This document shows, piece after piece, positions 34,002-46,400 of a stretch of 64,000 bases of DNA; the first letter of the stretch is position 1; the number at the start of each line of letters is the position of its first letter. Origin of the DNA: Deltaproteobacteria bacterium (GTDB lineage Bacteria > Myxococcota > JADLHZ01); NCBI GenBank assembly GCA_020848545.1, contig JADLHZ010000079.1, positions 1 to 64,000 on the forward strand, written 5' to 3'. A program made the translations under genes and the position numbers. The notes under the pieces are model-generated. The model saw only the letters and a program-made list of their open reading frames with translations, was not told the DNA's origin and did not search any database.

Positions 34002-35083
34002 AGGTGCTGGCGCTCGCGGCCTATCCAGAGCAGGGCGCCTCGACCCGCTTTCGTATCGCGCAGTATTTGCCGGCGCTCGCTGCGCGCGGGATCTCTGTCA
34101 CGCTCCTCACCCAGCTCGACGCCGGTGCGTTCGCCGCGCTCTACCGTCCGGGATCGCTCATCGACAAAGCCCGCCTCGTCCTCGCCACGGCGGTGAAGGA
34201 GGCGATCGACGCGCTGGCCGTCGCGCGCGAGGCCGACGTCATCTGGGTGCAACGCGAAGCGGCGCTCGTCGGGCCTGAGTACCTCGAGCGTTTCTTGGCG
34301 CTGAGCGGCCGGCCGATCGTCTTCGACTTCGACGACGCGATCTGGCTGAAGGCGCCGGAGGACGGCGCGGCGAATCCACGCTGGGCGCGGTGGCTGCGAT
34401 CGCCGAAGAAGGCGAATCGCTTGTTGCGCTTGTGCAAGGAAGCGATCGCCGGCAGCAGCGTCCTCGCCGAGCACGCAGAGAAGATCGCGCGATCGGTCAC
34501 TGTGGTGCCGACGGTGGTCAGCCGAGAGCGTTGGACGCCGCGCGAGCACCCGCAGGACGGCGCGCTGACGGTTGGTTGGGTCGGCTCGCACTCGACCGCG
34601 CCCGCGCTACAGATCGCGGCGCCGGCGTTGGCGGAGCTCGCTGCCGACGGCCACCGCTTTCGCGTGCGGGTGATCGGCGGGCCGAAGGGCTACGCGATTC
34701 CGGGCGTCGACGTAGAGAACGTCGCCTTCGACCTGGCGATCGAGGTCGACGCCGTGCGGGCGTTCGACATCGGGATCGCGCCGATGCCGAGCGGCCCGTG
34801 GAGCGACGGCAAGTGCGGCTTCAAGCAGCTCCAGTACATGGCGCTCTCGGTACCTTGCGTCACCAGCGCGTGGGCCGGCGCGCGCGACTTCATTCGCCAC
34901 GAAGAGAACGCGCTGGTCGCCAGCGATCACGGGTCGTGGAAGCAGGCGTTGTTGCGCTTGCTGAGAGACGGTGAGCTCCGTGCGCAGCTCGGTCGGGCGG
35001 GGCGCGATCTCGTGGTCTCGCGCTACTGCGCCGAGGTGCAGATCGACACGATCGCCGCGGTGCTCTCACGCGCGGCGCGCTAG
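33998..35083 (+). CDS. Glycosyltransferase (GT4-like)
   Basis: 361 residues, GTG start overlapping the WecA stop. The N-terminal Rossmann half has 'VKVLALAAYPEQGASTRFRI' and 'IVFDFDDAIW'; the C-terminal half has 'LTVGWVGSHST' and 'GKCGFKQLQYMALSVPCVTS', typical of retaining GT-B transferases with the E-x7-E region modified. It probably adds a sugar to the growing lipid-linked glycan. Its stop shares CTAG (35080-35083) with the convergent transferase gene. Confidence 0.85.
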   Translation: MKVLALAAYPEQGASTRFRIAQYLPALAARGISVTLLTQLDAGAFAALYRPGSLIDKARLVLATAVKEAIDALAVAREADVIWVQREAALVGPEYLERFLALSGRPIVFDFDDAIWLKAPEDGAANPRWARWLRSPKKANRLLRLCKEAIAGSSVLAEHAEKIARSVTVVPTVVSRERWTPREHPQDGALTVGWVGSHSTAPALQIAAPALAELAADGHRFRVRVIGGPKGYAIPGVDVENVAFDLAIEVDAVRAFDIGIAPMPSGPWSDGKCGFKQLQYMALSVPCVTSAWAGARDFIRHEENALVASDHGSWKQALLRLLRDGELRAQLGRAGRDLVVSRYCAEVQIDTIAAVLSRAAR

Positions 35084-36276
35084 ACGAGAGCTTCGTAGAC
35101 GCGCAGGTAGCGATCGACGGCGCCGAGCAACGAAAAGTGCGGCATCGTGCGCGCTCGCGCGGCGGCGAGGTCGGCCGGCGCAGCGTCGACAATCGCGTGG
35201 GCGGCAGCGTCGAGCGCCGATGCGTCGAGGGCCGGCAGCGTGATGCCGGATCCCGCGCGGGTGACCCACGCGGCGAGCTCAGCGTTGCAGCCATAGTGCA
35301 CCGGACGCACGCCGCACGCGAAGAGCTCGCCGAGCTTCGTCGGCATGCTCGCGTGCTTGGCCGGATGGTCTGCGCGCAGCAGCAAGAGTCCCCAGTCGAT
35401 CCAGTTGAGCCACGCCGGCATCTCGACGTGCGGCGCCGTGGTGACGATCGCGGCGCTCGGATCGATCGCGGCTGTGCGCAGGCGATCGCGCAGGGCGTCT
35501 GCTTGCGCCGTCAGCACGAGTAGGCGCGCGTTTGCGTCGTGGGCGCGGACGCGACGAAACAGCGCGAGCGAGGCGTCGACCTCGTAGTCTGCGTTGACGG
35601 ACCCGACGAAGCCGACGACGCGCTTGTCACGCAGCGCTTCGCGAATGGCCGACGGCACGGTGTCCTCACGGCGCCGCGCCATCGTGAACGCGCGATCGTC
35701 GACGCAGGTCGTGATGCAGACGATGGGCTTCGCGAAGGCGCCGAAGCGGCCGCTGCGGACTTCGTCGACGCCGAGCTCGGTGAGCATGACGGCGCCGTCG
35801 CACGCAGCGTACGCACTTCGTTCGAGCACGCGGGCGAGGGCGGCGGTGCGCGGCGAGAGCAGCCCCTGTAGCGCCCGCTGGTCGGCCCAGAAACCGCGCG
35901 TGTCGAAGAGCAGCGGTCGCCGCCAAATGCGCTTCACCATGGCGCCGGCGCTCGCCGCCTGCACGCTGCGCGCGTGAACGAGATCGTGACGGCCCGCGGC
36001 GAGCGCCGCTCCAAGCATGCGTGCGCTGTTCTTTGCAAAAGCAACGGCGCCGCCGCCGGCAGAGAAGGGGAGCGCCTTCCAAACGATGCCCGCGTCTTTG
36101 AACGTGGCGCGCAAGCGATCGACCGCGGCGGCGTCATCGAGGCCTGTCTCGAGCGTGACCAAGGTGTAGCGAACGCCGCGCCGCGCGAGCTCGATGAGCG
36201 GGCGCACGATCTGTGAATAGCCGAGCGGCGTGAGCACACCGTCGAAGCTCAGATAGAGGACGCGCGCGCTCAGCAT
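35080..36276 (-). CDS. Glycosyltransferase (GT4-like)
   Basis: 398 residues. GT-B pattern: 'VLYLSFDGVLTPLGYSQIV' at the N-terminus, 'HDLVHARSVQAASAGA', central 'VVGFVGSVNADYEV', and C-terminal 'MPTKLGELFACGVRPV' in the nucleotide-sugar region. It lacks a textbook E-x7-E, so the donor is unknown. It starts within the end of the upstream transferase (seven-base overlap), so the two are coupled. It belongs to the glycan cluster. Confidence 0.82.
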   Translation of the reverse strand: MLSARVLYLSFDGVLTPLGYSQIVRPLIELARRGVRYTLVTLETGLDDAAAVDRLRATFKDAGIVWKALPFSAGGGAVAFAKNSARMLGAALAAGRHDLVHARSVQAASAGAMVKRIWRRPLLFDTRGFWADQRALQGLLSPRTAALARVLERSAYAACDGAVMLTELGVDEVRSGRFGAFAKPIVCITTCVDDRAFTMARRREDTVPSAIREALRDKRVVGFVGSVNADYEVDASLALFRRVRAHDANARLLVLTAQADALRDRLRTAAIDPSAAIVTTAPHVEMPAWLNWIDWGLLLLRADHPAKHASMPTKLGELFACGVRPVHYGCNAELAAWVTRAGSGITLPALDASALDAAAHAIVDAAPADLAAARARTMPHFSLLGAVDRYLRVYEALV

Positions 36277-37394
36277 GCGACGCCCAGTTGGCGAAACACC
36301 GCGAGCGTTTGCGTGACGATCAGCCGCTTGTCCAAGTGTTGCTCGGCGTAGCGCCTGGCCTCGACGCTCATGGCTTGCAGGCGCGCGCGATCCGAGAGCA
36401 AGCGATCGATCGCGCCGGCGAGCGCTTCATGATCGCGTACGGGCACGAGCAGCCCAGACTTCCCCGGCGCGATCGCCTCGCGGCAGCCCGGCGCGTCGCT
36501 CGTGATGCACGGCCGGCCGACCGCTTGCGCCTCGGCGATCGCGAGCGGCAGCCCCTCGGCATAAGACGGCAGGACGACGAGCGTCGCGTCTGCGAAGACT
36601 CTCGGCATGTCGCTCCGGTGGCCCCACCACTCGACGACGCCCTCGTTTTGCCACGCCCGCAACGTCTCTACGGGAATGCGCGCGCGGTTGTGCGCATCTT
36701 CGCCGCCGACGAGCGCGAAGCGCGCTTTGCCACGGAGCCGCCGCGCCGCAGCGACCATCTCGCCGATGCCTTTGTCCCAGAGCATGCGCGCCGGCAGCAC
36801 GACGAGCGGCGGACCCTCTGGCAGCGGCGCGAACGCGAAGCGCTCGAGATCGACGCCGGCGCCGAGGATCACCGTGGCGCGCGATCTGTCGACGAGCCCG
36901 CGCCGCACGAAGTCTTCGAGCTGATCGTGGTTCTGAAAGATGTTCACGCAGCGCGGGCTCGAGAGCGCCACGCCGTAGGCCCGCCGGGCGAAGCGCCGGA
37001 GCGCGCGTTGCTTCAAGTCGTCCGCCGGTCGCTCGGTCAGCGCGAAGCCGAGGCCGGTGATGGTGTTGACGATCGCGCTGACGCCGGTGAGCCGCGCGGC
37101 GATCGAACCGTACATGTTCGCCTTGATCGTGCTGTGGTGGACGACGTCGGGGCGCAGCTCGGTGTAGGCCCTCGCGAGCGCCGCGATCGTTCGCGCTTCG
37201 GTCATCGGCGACAGGCTCTCGCGCACGAGCGGGATCGGCCGAAAATCGTAGCCGAGCGCGCGGATCGCCTCGGCCTGGCCGGTGTCTCCGGCCGCCACTG
37301 TCACGCGCACGCCCTGCGCCGCCAGCGCTTCGGCGATCTGCGCGCGGTGCGAAAGGAAGAAGCGATCCTCGGTCGTCGAGAAGACGGCGTGCAT
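36270..37394 (-). CDS. Glycosyltransferase family 4
   Basis: 374 residues. N-terminal glycosyltransferase_4-like domain ('HAVFSTTEDRFFLSHRAQIA', 'DVVHHSTIKANMYGSIAARL') and a classical GT4 donor domain: 'VVLPARMLWDKGIGEMVAAA' and 'LPSYAEGLPLAIAEAQAVGR' (E-x7-E). It resembles transferases that add N-acetylhexosamines to lipid carriers. It is the first gene of the minus-strand pair; its promoter must lie in 37395-37465, between it and the end of the giant TPR gene. Confidence 0.9.
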   Translation of the reverse strand: MHAVFSTTEDRFFLSHRAQIAEALAAQGVRVTVAAGDTGQAEAIRALGYDFRPIPLVRESLSPMTEARTIAALARAYTELRPDVVHHSTIKANMYGSIAARLTGVSAIVNTITGLGFALTERPADDLKQRALRRFARRAYGVALSSPRCVNIFQNHDQLEDFVRRGLVDRSRATVILGAGVDLERFAFAPLPEGPPLVVLPARMLWDKGIGEMVAAARRLRGKARFALVGGEDAHNRARIPVETLRAWQNEGVVEWWGHRSDMPRVFADATLVVLPSYAEGLPLAIAEAQAVGRPCITSDAPGCREAIAPGKSGLLVPVRDHEALAGAIDRLLSDRARLQAMSVEARRYAEQHLDKRLIVTQTLAVFRQLGVAC

Positions 37395-37465
37395 CCGCCA
37401 AAGACGCTATCACACGAGCTCGCTGAAAATGTACGCCTTGGCCGCTGCGGCGCTGACCGCGATCG

Positions 37466-40400
37466 CTAACCCTTGATCGCGAGACCGAGGGCTTCGCGCA
37501 GCGCGAAGTGCTGCTCGCTGACCGAGAAGAGCACGAGCTCTTTGACGCGCTCTTGCGGGGCCACCCGCGCCGCCCCGTCAGCGGCTTCCGCAGTGGCGCG
37601 GGCGGCCACCTCGAGATCGCCAGACATCAGCAGCGCGGCCCGATAAGCCGTGTGCTCGGCGGCCTCGGCGAAGATCTTGAGCAGCCCGGCCTTCATGTCG
37701 TTGTAGGCGCCGATCGCCAGGTCCTTGATGCGGCGCAGCGACGCTTCCGGGATCTGCTGCAGCACTTCGACCCACGCCGTCACCTCGGCCTGATTTCCGA
37801 GCGTGCCGGCCTTCGGGTTGAACATCGCCACGAAGGCCGCGAGCAGGTCGCGCAGCTGATCGCCCGGGTAAATGCGGGCCAAGAACAGCTCCGGCCGCGC
37901 GAAGGTGAGGTTGCGCGCGATGTGATAGCAGAGGATCTTGTGCGAGCTCTCCTTGAACACCGGGTTCTCTTCGCCGGCGGCGACCGCGGGCGGCCGCGCG
38001 TTGACGAGCTCGAGCTCCTGCATCGATCCTGAGCGCCGGTAGACGTCGACCATCGGCGCCGCGAGCGCGCCTTGCACGTACTTCAAGATGTTGACGAAGA
38101 AGAGCTGCGACGACTTCACGTCGATGAGATCCTTCTTCTTCAGGTCGAGATCCTTCGCCGTCTTGGTGAACATGTCCGGCGCCGACTTGTAGAGGCCGGC
38201 GGCGAGGTCGCCGATGCCGCCCTTCAGGTTCGGGTGCAGCAAGTGCTCCTTGACGATCGCTTCGGTCAGCGGCTTCTGCGCCTTGGCCGGCACGCCCTTC
38301 TTCAAATACTCGAAGATCTTCTTCTCTTCGTCGTTGGCCGACTTGAGATAGAGCAGCGCCTGGCAAACGCAGTAGACTTTGTCGAACTTCTTGTCCGCTT
38401 GGTAGAGCTTACGCAGCTCGTGCAGCGCCAGCACCGGGTTCTGCGCGTTGCGCATGATCTCTTGCTGCATGCCGATGGCCTTCGGCCGCAGCTCGGGCTT
38501 CTCGCCATACAAAGCCGCCAGCGTGAGCGCGTCTTGCTGGTTGCCTGGGTCGAGCTTGACGACGACCTCGTAGGCGGTCGTGGCGTTGTCTTGCTCCTTC
38601 AGCACTTGCTTGTAGAGCTCGGCGAGCGTGCGGAACAACGCCGCCTTCGCCTTGCGCGCCGTCGCCGGCAAGCGGGCGATCATCGCGCGGTAGTTCTCTT
38701 CGAGCATTTTCCACTGCTGCAGGTCGCCGAGCATCTTCTCGATCGCTTCGAAGGCAGCGGCCTGCGCCGGGTCGGCGTCGAGCGCGGCGTTGTAGTACTT
38801 GAGCGAGCGGTTCAGATCCTTGATGTCCTTCTGGTACAGATCGCCGAGGCGCATCGCGAAGAGCACCTTCTTCTTGTCGTCCTTGAGCAGCCCGACGAGC
38901 TGCTCCGAGAGCTCGGCGATCTTCGGCACCTGCTTGGTGTCCGTGTAGAGCTGCACGAGCGCTTCGAGCACGTCGACGTTGTTCGGCTCGGCCTTCTGCG
39001 CTTCGAGCAACGCGTCGATCGCGCGGTAGGGATCGTTCAGACGCTCGCGCGAGAGCTGCGCCAAGCTGAGCAAGATCTTCGCGCGCTCGTCCGGCGTGGC
39101 GAGATCGATGTAGCGGTGGAGCGCGTCGTAGGCGCCTTCGAAGTCGCCGAGCTCTTCTTGCACCTTCGACAGGTTCTTCAACGACGCCGGGTGCTGCGGA
39201 TCGAGCTCGAGCGCCTTTTCGAACTGCTTCTTCGCCTTCTCCGGCTGCTTCGTCTTCAGCAAGAGGTCGCCGGTCTGCGCGAAGAGGTCGACGACCTCGG
39301 CGTTCGTGAGCGAGTCGCGGTTGACGAGGATCGCGTTGAACGCCTTGAGCGCTTGCTCCCACTTCTCGAAGCGCAGGTATGCGTGGCCGAGGCCCTCGAG
39401 GGTCGGCAGGTAGCTCGGGTCGACGTCGTACGCGCGCTCGTATCGCTCGAGCGCCACTTCTTGCTTCGTCTGTTTGTCGGCGAGGTAGCCCAGGCGATAG
39501 AGCTTCTGCCCGAGCTCCTTCATGTCGGCCTTGGGGTCCAGCTTGTTGACGACGACCTCGAGCACGCGCTCCGCGTTCGCCCAGTCCTCGCGGCGGAAGT
39601 AGATGTCGGCGAGCGGCCGCGCGGCCTCGGCGTAGTCCGGCGTGAACTCGAGCGCCTTCGAGTAGTAGCGCATCGCGCTCTCTTGATCGTCCTTCTTCTC
39701 CGCGAAGAACTTGCCGCACTCGTAGAAGAGCTCGGTCTTGAGCTCGCTGTCCTCGGTGGCCTCGGCTTCTTCGACCATGTACTGGACGTAGTTGTCCCAG
39801 TCCTTGTCGCCCGACGCGATGTCCTTCAACGCCGCCAGGGCCGGGACGTACTTGCTGTTGATCTCGAGCGCGCGCTGGTAGCAGCCCTTTGCCGCCGAGC
39901 TGTCCATCAGCATGTTCTCGTTGATCTTGCCCATGCGGTAGTAGAGGTCGACCGCTTGCGGGCTGTCTTTGGCCGCCTCGGCCTCCTTCTGCAGCATCTC
40001 GAGCGACTGGAACCAGTTGCCGGAGCGCTCGTACAATTTTCCGAGGGCGTTCAACGCGTCGGTGGCGTTCGGATCCATCGCGCGGGCGGCGTTGAAGTAC
40101 TCCTCCGCCTTATCGACGCGCGCCATGTTCTTGTAGAAGATCTCGCCGATCTGAATATACAGCTTCACGATCTCGGTGGGATCGCCGAGCAGCGACGCGT
40201 GGTGCTGCAGCACTTGGATGAGCTTCTCCCACTCCTTGGTGTCGCGGAGCAGGCGTTCTTCGTGCTTGATCGCCGAGAGGTTGTTCTGATCGAGCGCGAG
40301 GATGTTGTCGTAGCAAACGAGGGCGTTCTTCTTGTCCTCGAAGTGCTCTTCGAAGACCGCCGCCGCCTTGGTGAAGAGCTTCACCTTCTCTTCGTTCTCG

Positions 40401-43400
40401 GGGACGACGGCGATCTGCTTCTCGAACACCTCGAGGAGCTCGCGCCAGCGCGTGAGCTGCGTGTAGAGGCGCTCCAAGGACTGCAAGGTCGGCAGCTGCG
40501 CCGCGTCGATGTCGAGGATCTGCCGATAGGTCTCGATCGCCTTCTCGACGTTGTCGAGCTTGCCCTCGTACAGGGCGCCGATCTTTTCCCGCAGCGGCAC
40601 CGTGGCCTTCTTGTCGCTGGCGAGATCGATCGCGCGCGTCAAGATGCCGATCAGCGCGTCGAAGCGGTTCTCGCGCTCGTAGAGCGATGAGAGGTTGTCG
40701 ATCGCGATCTTGTCGGAAGGGTCGAGATCGAGAATGCGCTGGTGCGTCGCGATCGCCTTCTCGACGTCTTGCGCGAGCGAGTCCCAGACGCTGGCGATCT
40801 GGCGCAGGATCGACTTCTTCGCGTCGATGTCTGGCGCGTGTGAGAACTTGTTCTCGAGCGCGGAGATCTGATCCTCGGTGCGGCCCTGCTTGCTGCGGAT
40901 CTCGACGAGCCGATCCAACGCGTCGGCGTCGCCAGGCGCGAGGTCCAAGAGCCGCTCGTAGATCTCCTCGGCGGCGCCGAGCTCGTTCATGCGCTCGGAG
41001 TAGAGGCGGCCCAAGCGGCGCTGCACCTCGATCTTCACCCGCGCGTCTTCGATCTCCTCGAGCACGTCTTCGTAGACCGCGCAGAGCTCTTCCCAACCTT
41101 CCGTCTCGCCAGCCAGCCGTTCGGCAGCGAGCGACGCGCTCTCGATCGGCGCTTCGCGAAACACGCGGCACGAGGCGATGAACGCGAGGTCCTTCTGGCC
41201 GAGCTCTTTGTCGTGGATGTCGCGGATCTCTTCCAAGAGCTCCAAGCGTCCGTCGCCCGTGTACTGCGCGACGAAGCCTTCGTCGGTCGCCACCAAGCGC
41301 CGCCACTCGCGCGCGGTCCTGAGGATCTTGCGCACCTGGTCGAACGCGCCCTTGTCGGTCGGGTTGAGCTCGAGGATCTTCTCGTAGCTCGGCACCGCCG
41401 CGGTCGGCCGGTTCAGACGATCCAAATAAATGTCGGCCGAGCGGCGCAGCGCCTTCAAGCGCAGCTCGGGCGTCGCCTGCAGCTCGACCGATCGATCGAC
41501 GGCCTTGGCGGCGTCCTCGAACGCTTTGGTCGCCTCGAACAAGTCGGCGAGCTTCGCCAGCTCTTCGGGCGTGTGTGGCGCGGCGCTCAGGATCTCACGG
41601 CCGATGAATACCGCGTCCTGCAACGCGCTCTCGATGTGCGAGAGCGCTTCCATACGAACGAAGCGCACGGCCTTGCCCTCGCTCGGGGGCACCAGCGGGA
41701 TGAGGCGCTTGGCCATCTCGGCTTGCTCAGCGAATTCGTTGCGCTTGCCATGCAAACCGATGAGGGCGCGCAAGGCGTCGACGCGCTTCGGCTCGGCGGT
41801 GAGCACCGAGTTCCACCGCTGCACAGCGACGTCGGTGTTGCCGAGGTGATCGGCCATGACCTCGGCTTGGCGGCGGTTGTACTCGATGCGCAGCGCGTCG
41901 TCTTTGGTCGTGTCGATCGCGATCTGCAGCATGTCGGCGAGCTCTTGGAAGCGGCCGAGCTCGCGCAGGAGCGCATCGAGCGCTTCGATTGCCTCGACGT
42001 TCGCCGATTCGAGCTTCAACGCGCTCTGCCACGCGTCGACGGCGCCGCCCGGATCGCGCAGGTGATCCTTCAGCGTCTTGGCGAGCTCGGCGCGCAGGCG
42101 CACTTGCTCGGGGATGTTCGGCTGCGGCGCGGCTTGGTGCAGAGCGTCGAGCTCGCGCAAGACCTTGGCGAGCTCGTCGAACGCCTTGGCTTCACGGAAG
42201 TACTTCTCGAGCGAGCCGAGCACGCGCAGGTCATTCGGCGCCAGGCCGCGGGCTTGCTCCAACGCGCGAATGGCGGCGTCCGGTTCGAAGAGCTTGTCGC
42301 CCCAGGCCGCGGCGAGGCGGACCAGGAGCTCCACCTTCTCGGCGTCTTGCTCGGCGACCGCGACCTCGGTGTCGATGATCTCGGTGAGCGCCGACCAGCT
42401 CTCGGTCTCGTTGTAGATCTTGTCGAGCGCCTTCAACGCCGCCGGGTTCTGGGCGTCGTGGCTCAAGACCTTCCTGTACCACTCGACGGCCTTGTCGGTG
42501 CTCGCCAGGCGCTGATGATAGATGTCGGCGATCTTGCTCGTCAGCTGCAGCTTCAAGATCGGATCGGTGATCGCGTCGATCTCGCTCGCGTACAGCTCGA
42601 CGAGCTCTTCGTGGTTCTTGTTCTCGTCGGCCAAGCGCTCGAGCTCGGCGCGGATCTCGGCGTCGCCCGAGTCTTCGCCGAACGCGCGCGAGAGGGCGAG
42701 GAACGCCATGTCCTTGACGTTGAGCTTCGTCTGATAGGTCTGCGCGACCTTGATCAACAGGGCCTTGCGCGCCTGGGCGTCGGTCGTCGAGCCGAGCTGC
42801 GCCTCCAAGACGTCGATGAACTTTCGCCAGTCGCCGCTCTGCTGGTAGACGCGCTCCAAGGCGACGGCCGCGAGCGCCGCGTCGCCCGCCTTCACGCGCT
42901 CTTCCAAGTGGTTGATCGTCTTTTCGTGGTTCGGCTCTTCCTTCAACACGAGGTCGAAGATCTTCGCCGCCTCTTGCTTGTCTTGCAGCGTCGTCTCGAG
43001 CGTGACGCCCTTTCGGAACAAGAGGTCCAAGCGCCGCGCGCGCGCTTCCGGGCTGCGCTTCTCGGCGATGCGGGCGATCTCCGTGTCGAGCGCCTTCACG
43101 TACTCCTCGGGCTTGCCCAAGTGCTCGTAGAGGCTGCCCATCTCGTCGAAGTTGGTCGGATCTTCCGGCGCCAGCGTCATGATGCGCCGGCGCGTCTCGA
43201 GCGAGAGCTGGTACTCGCCGATCGCTTCTTGCAAGCGCGCGACGTTGAGCAGCATCTCGAGCTTGCGTTCGTTGCCCGAGGTCAAGTCGACGAGCTTCAG
43301 CAGGACTTCGGATTGCTCGCGCTTCTGCTCGGTCTGGCCGTAGAGCTTCTCGAGCGCGGTGTGGCCGGCGACGTCTTTGGCGTCCTTGGCGAGCACCTCT

Positions 43401-46400
43401 TTGAACTCGTCGATCGCTTTGTGCGGGTCGTTGACCTTCTCGTAGTAGAGCGTCGCGGCGCGGCGATGGAACTGCAGCGCCAGCGCGGCTTCTGCCTTCG
43501 ACGCTTGTTCTACGTACGCGTCGGCGAGATCACGGAACGAGCTCGTCTCCTGCGCGAGCTTCTCGAGCCACATGCGGATGCCCATGTCGGCCGGATCTTC
43601 GCGCATCGCCCGCAGCGACATTTGAAACGCCTTGTCCTTCATCGACAAGCGATTCTCGTAGATGTCGCCGATGCGGCGCATCAGACCCTTCTTCTCGGCC
43701 AGCTGCTGCGCGCGCGAGAGGCGGACTTCGAGCACCTTCGCCAAGCGCGCGTAGTCCTGCTTCGCCGTGTACAAGGGCTCCAAGATCGCGGCGACGTCCA
43801 TCTGCACGTCGGGTTGATCGAGGAGGGCTTCAAGAGCAGCGAGGGCCGGCGCGTTCTGCGGGCGGCGTTGCAGCGCGGTCTTGTAGAAGATGAGCGCTTC
43901 GGACGGCCGGTCCTTCGTGAGATCGCCCAGGCGCACGTTGATGTCGACGCCGAGATCGCTCGCGCCGGCGACTTCTTTGCGCAGCATCAAGACGCCGTAG
44001 AGATCCTGTTTGCGATCGAGCTCGGTCAGCAGCTTGTCGAGCGCTTCGAGCGCTTTTTGGTGCTTCGGATCGTGCGTGACGATCTGCTGAAACGCCTGCA
44101 CGGCGCCGTCTTTGTCGTTCAGCTTGTTGAGGCGCAGATCGGCGAGCTCTTGCAGCAAGCGCACCCGCTGATCCTTTTGCGCGTCGCCCATCAGCGAGAC
44201 TTGCTTGGCGATGACCTCGGCGAGCTCTTGCGGCTTGTCCTGCGAGCGCAACAGGCGCGCCATCTGGTCGAGCGACTGGGTGTCGCCGCCGGCGAGATCG
44301 GCCGCGGCCTTCAAGTGCGTGACCGCTTCGTTCGGGCGCTTCAGCTGCTTCTCATAGATCTCGGCCAAGCGGCGGTGGATCGCGATCTTCGGCCCGCTGT
44401 CTTGCTCCGAGAGGCCCTGCAGCGCGGCCTCGTATTCGCCGGCGAGCGCTTCGATGTTGTTCGCCTTCGCGGCGAGGCGTTCGAGGTCGGCGCGGACGCG
44501 TTCGTCGCGCGGATCCAAACGGAACGCTTGCCCGAGCAGCGAGAGCGCCGTCGCCGGATCATTGCCGCGCGTCTCGTGGAGCTTGGCGGCGTCGACCATC
44601 AGCTCGCGCTTCTTCGCCGGATCCGGGGTGTGGTTGATGCGCATCTCGCGGGCGAGCGCCATCTTCGGGAAGTTGTTCTGCGCGAGGTAGGCGGGCTCGA
44701 GCACCTCGGCGAGGCGCGCCTGCGTCTCCGGGCTCACGATCTGCATCACCTGCTCGACGAGCGCCGTCGCTTCTTGGTGCGTCGGCTCGGCCTTCAACAC
44801 GTCCATCAGCGCGTTCGTGGCGCCGTCGACGTCTTGCAGACCCTCGAAGTACACGCGCGCGAGCAGCACGAGGCGCGTCTTTCGGTCTGGGCTGTCCGGC
44901 GTGCGCTCGAGCTCCTTCAGCAGCGTGTCTTTGCCTTCGGTGAACTGGCGATTGGCGAGGTGGAGGTCCGTCAGACCGCGGTACGGGCGCGGGTCGGTCG
45001 GGCTCAGCTCGGCGGCTTGGTAGTATTCGGCCACAGCTTGGCTCGGGTCCTGGAGCGGCCCCGCGAACATGTTCGCGAGCTCGATGCCGAGCTCGACTCG
45101 GCGCGCTGGCTCCGCCGCTTGTCTCAGCCTGAGCACCTCGACGAGGTCGCGCAGCCGGCCGGCTCCGCGCAGCGCCCGCTCGAGCGAGCCGAGCGCCTCG
45201 AGGTTGTTGGGGTCGGCCGCCACGGCCTGACGCCACGCTTCGATCGTACTATCGTCGGTGACTTGATTTTCCATCTCGAGTGTACTCGCGATTCTAAGCG
45301 ACAACGCCTTCGCCCGCTCCGTGCCAGCGGACTTCTGCGCTTGCCGCAAGACATCGATCAGCTCGGCCGATTTGCCGAGCAGCCTCGATAACTGTATCAA
45401 CTGCGCTTCCAACTCCGGATCGGCGCCGCCTTCGGCGATGAAGGCTTCCTTCGCCGCGTGCCACGTGCCGACGTCGTCTTTCTTCTTCTGCCAAAGTGCG
45501 AGGAGCGCGCGCATGTGAGCGCCGCGTTCCATGCCCTTCGCCTCGTTCGCGAGGATCGAGTGGCAGCGCATGCTCTCGTCGTCGTCGCCGCTCTTTTCCG
45601 CGAAAGGGAGCAGCGCCGCTGCGGCGAAGGGATCCGGCCCGAAGGTCTTCAAGATCGCGACGGCGTCCTTGCCCCGCGGCGTGTCGAGCGCGCCTTTCAA
45701 GTACGTGACGGCCTTCTGGTGATCGGCTTGCTCGCAGAGGTCCCCGAGCAGCAGCTGCAGGTGCCCGCGGCTCTCGGGCTCCTGCGCCACAGAGAGCTGC
45801 TCTTCGGCCAGGCGCGTGAGCTCGTTCGGCGAGTAGAGCGGCCGCCACGGTTGCGCGAGCGCTTGCACGCCCTTCGGATCAGCCGGGCGGAGCGCGAAGT
45901 ACGAGGCGATGTGGTTGCGGGTCTTCTCGGGATCGCGCGAGTGCTTGATGCGCAGCTCGATGGCGCGAAAGAGCAGCTCGGCCTTGTCGCCCGTCGCCGC
46001 CCGCTCGACCCGCGCGTCGTAGAACGCGTCGAGCTCGTCGTAGAGGCCGTAGTCGACGAGCGTGCACTCGAGCTCGGTCGTGTTCGGGATGCTCGCGGCC
46101 TCGGCGACGTACGCCGCGAGCAGCGCTCTTGCTGCCTGCGTGCCGTTGCTCATCCGCTTGTACGAATCGGCGAGCGCCAGGCTGACCGTGGCCTTCCACG
46201 TGCCGTTCGGCAGCGACGCGATCACTGCCTCGAGCGTGGCCTGCATGACGTCGTGCGCGTTCGCGGCTTGCGCGCTCGCGACGAGCTGCTCGAAGATCGC
46301 GCGGTCTTCGGGGGCCAAGCGGAAGGCTTCCGCCAAGCGTCCGATCGCCGCGTCGCCGCGGCGAAGACCATCGCGCTCGACGTTCGCGAGCTTCAGCGTG

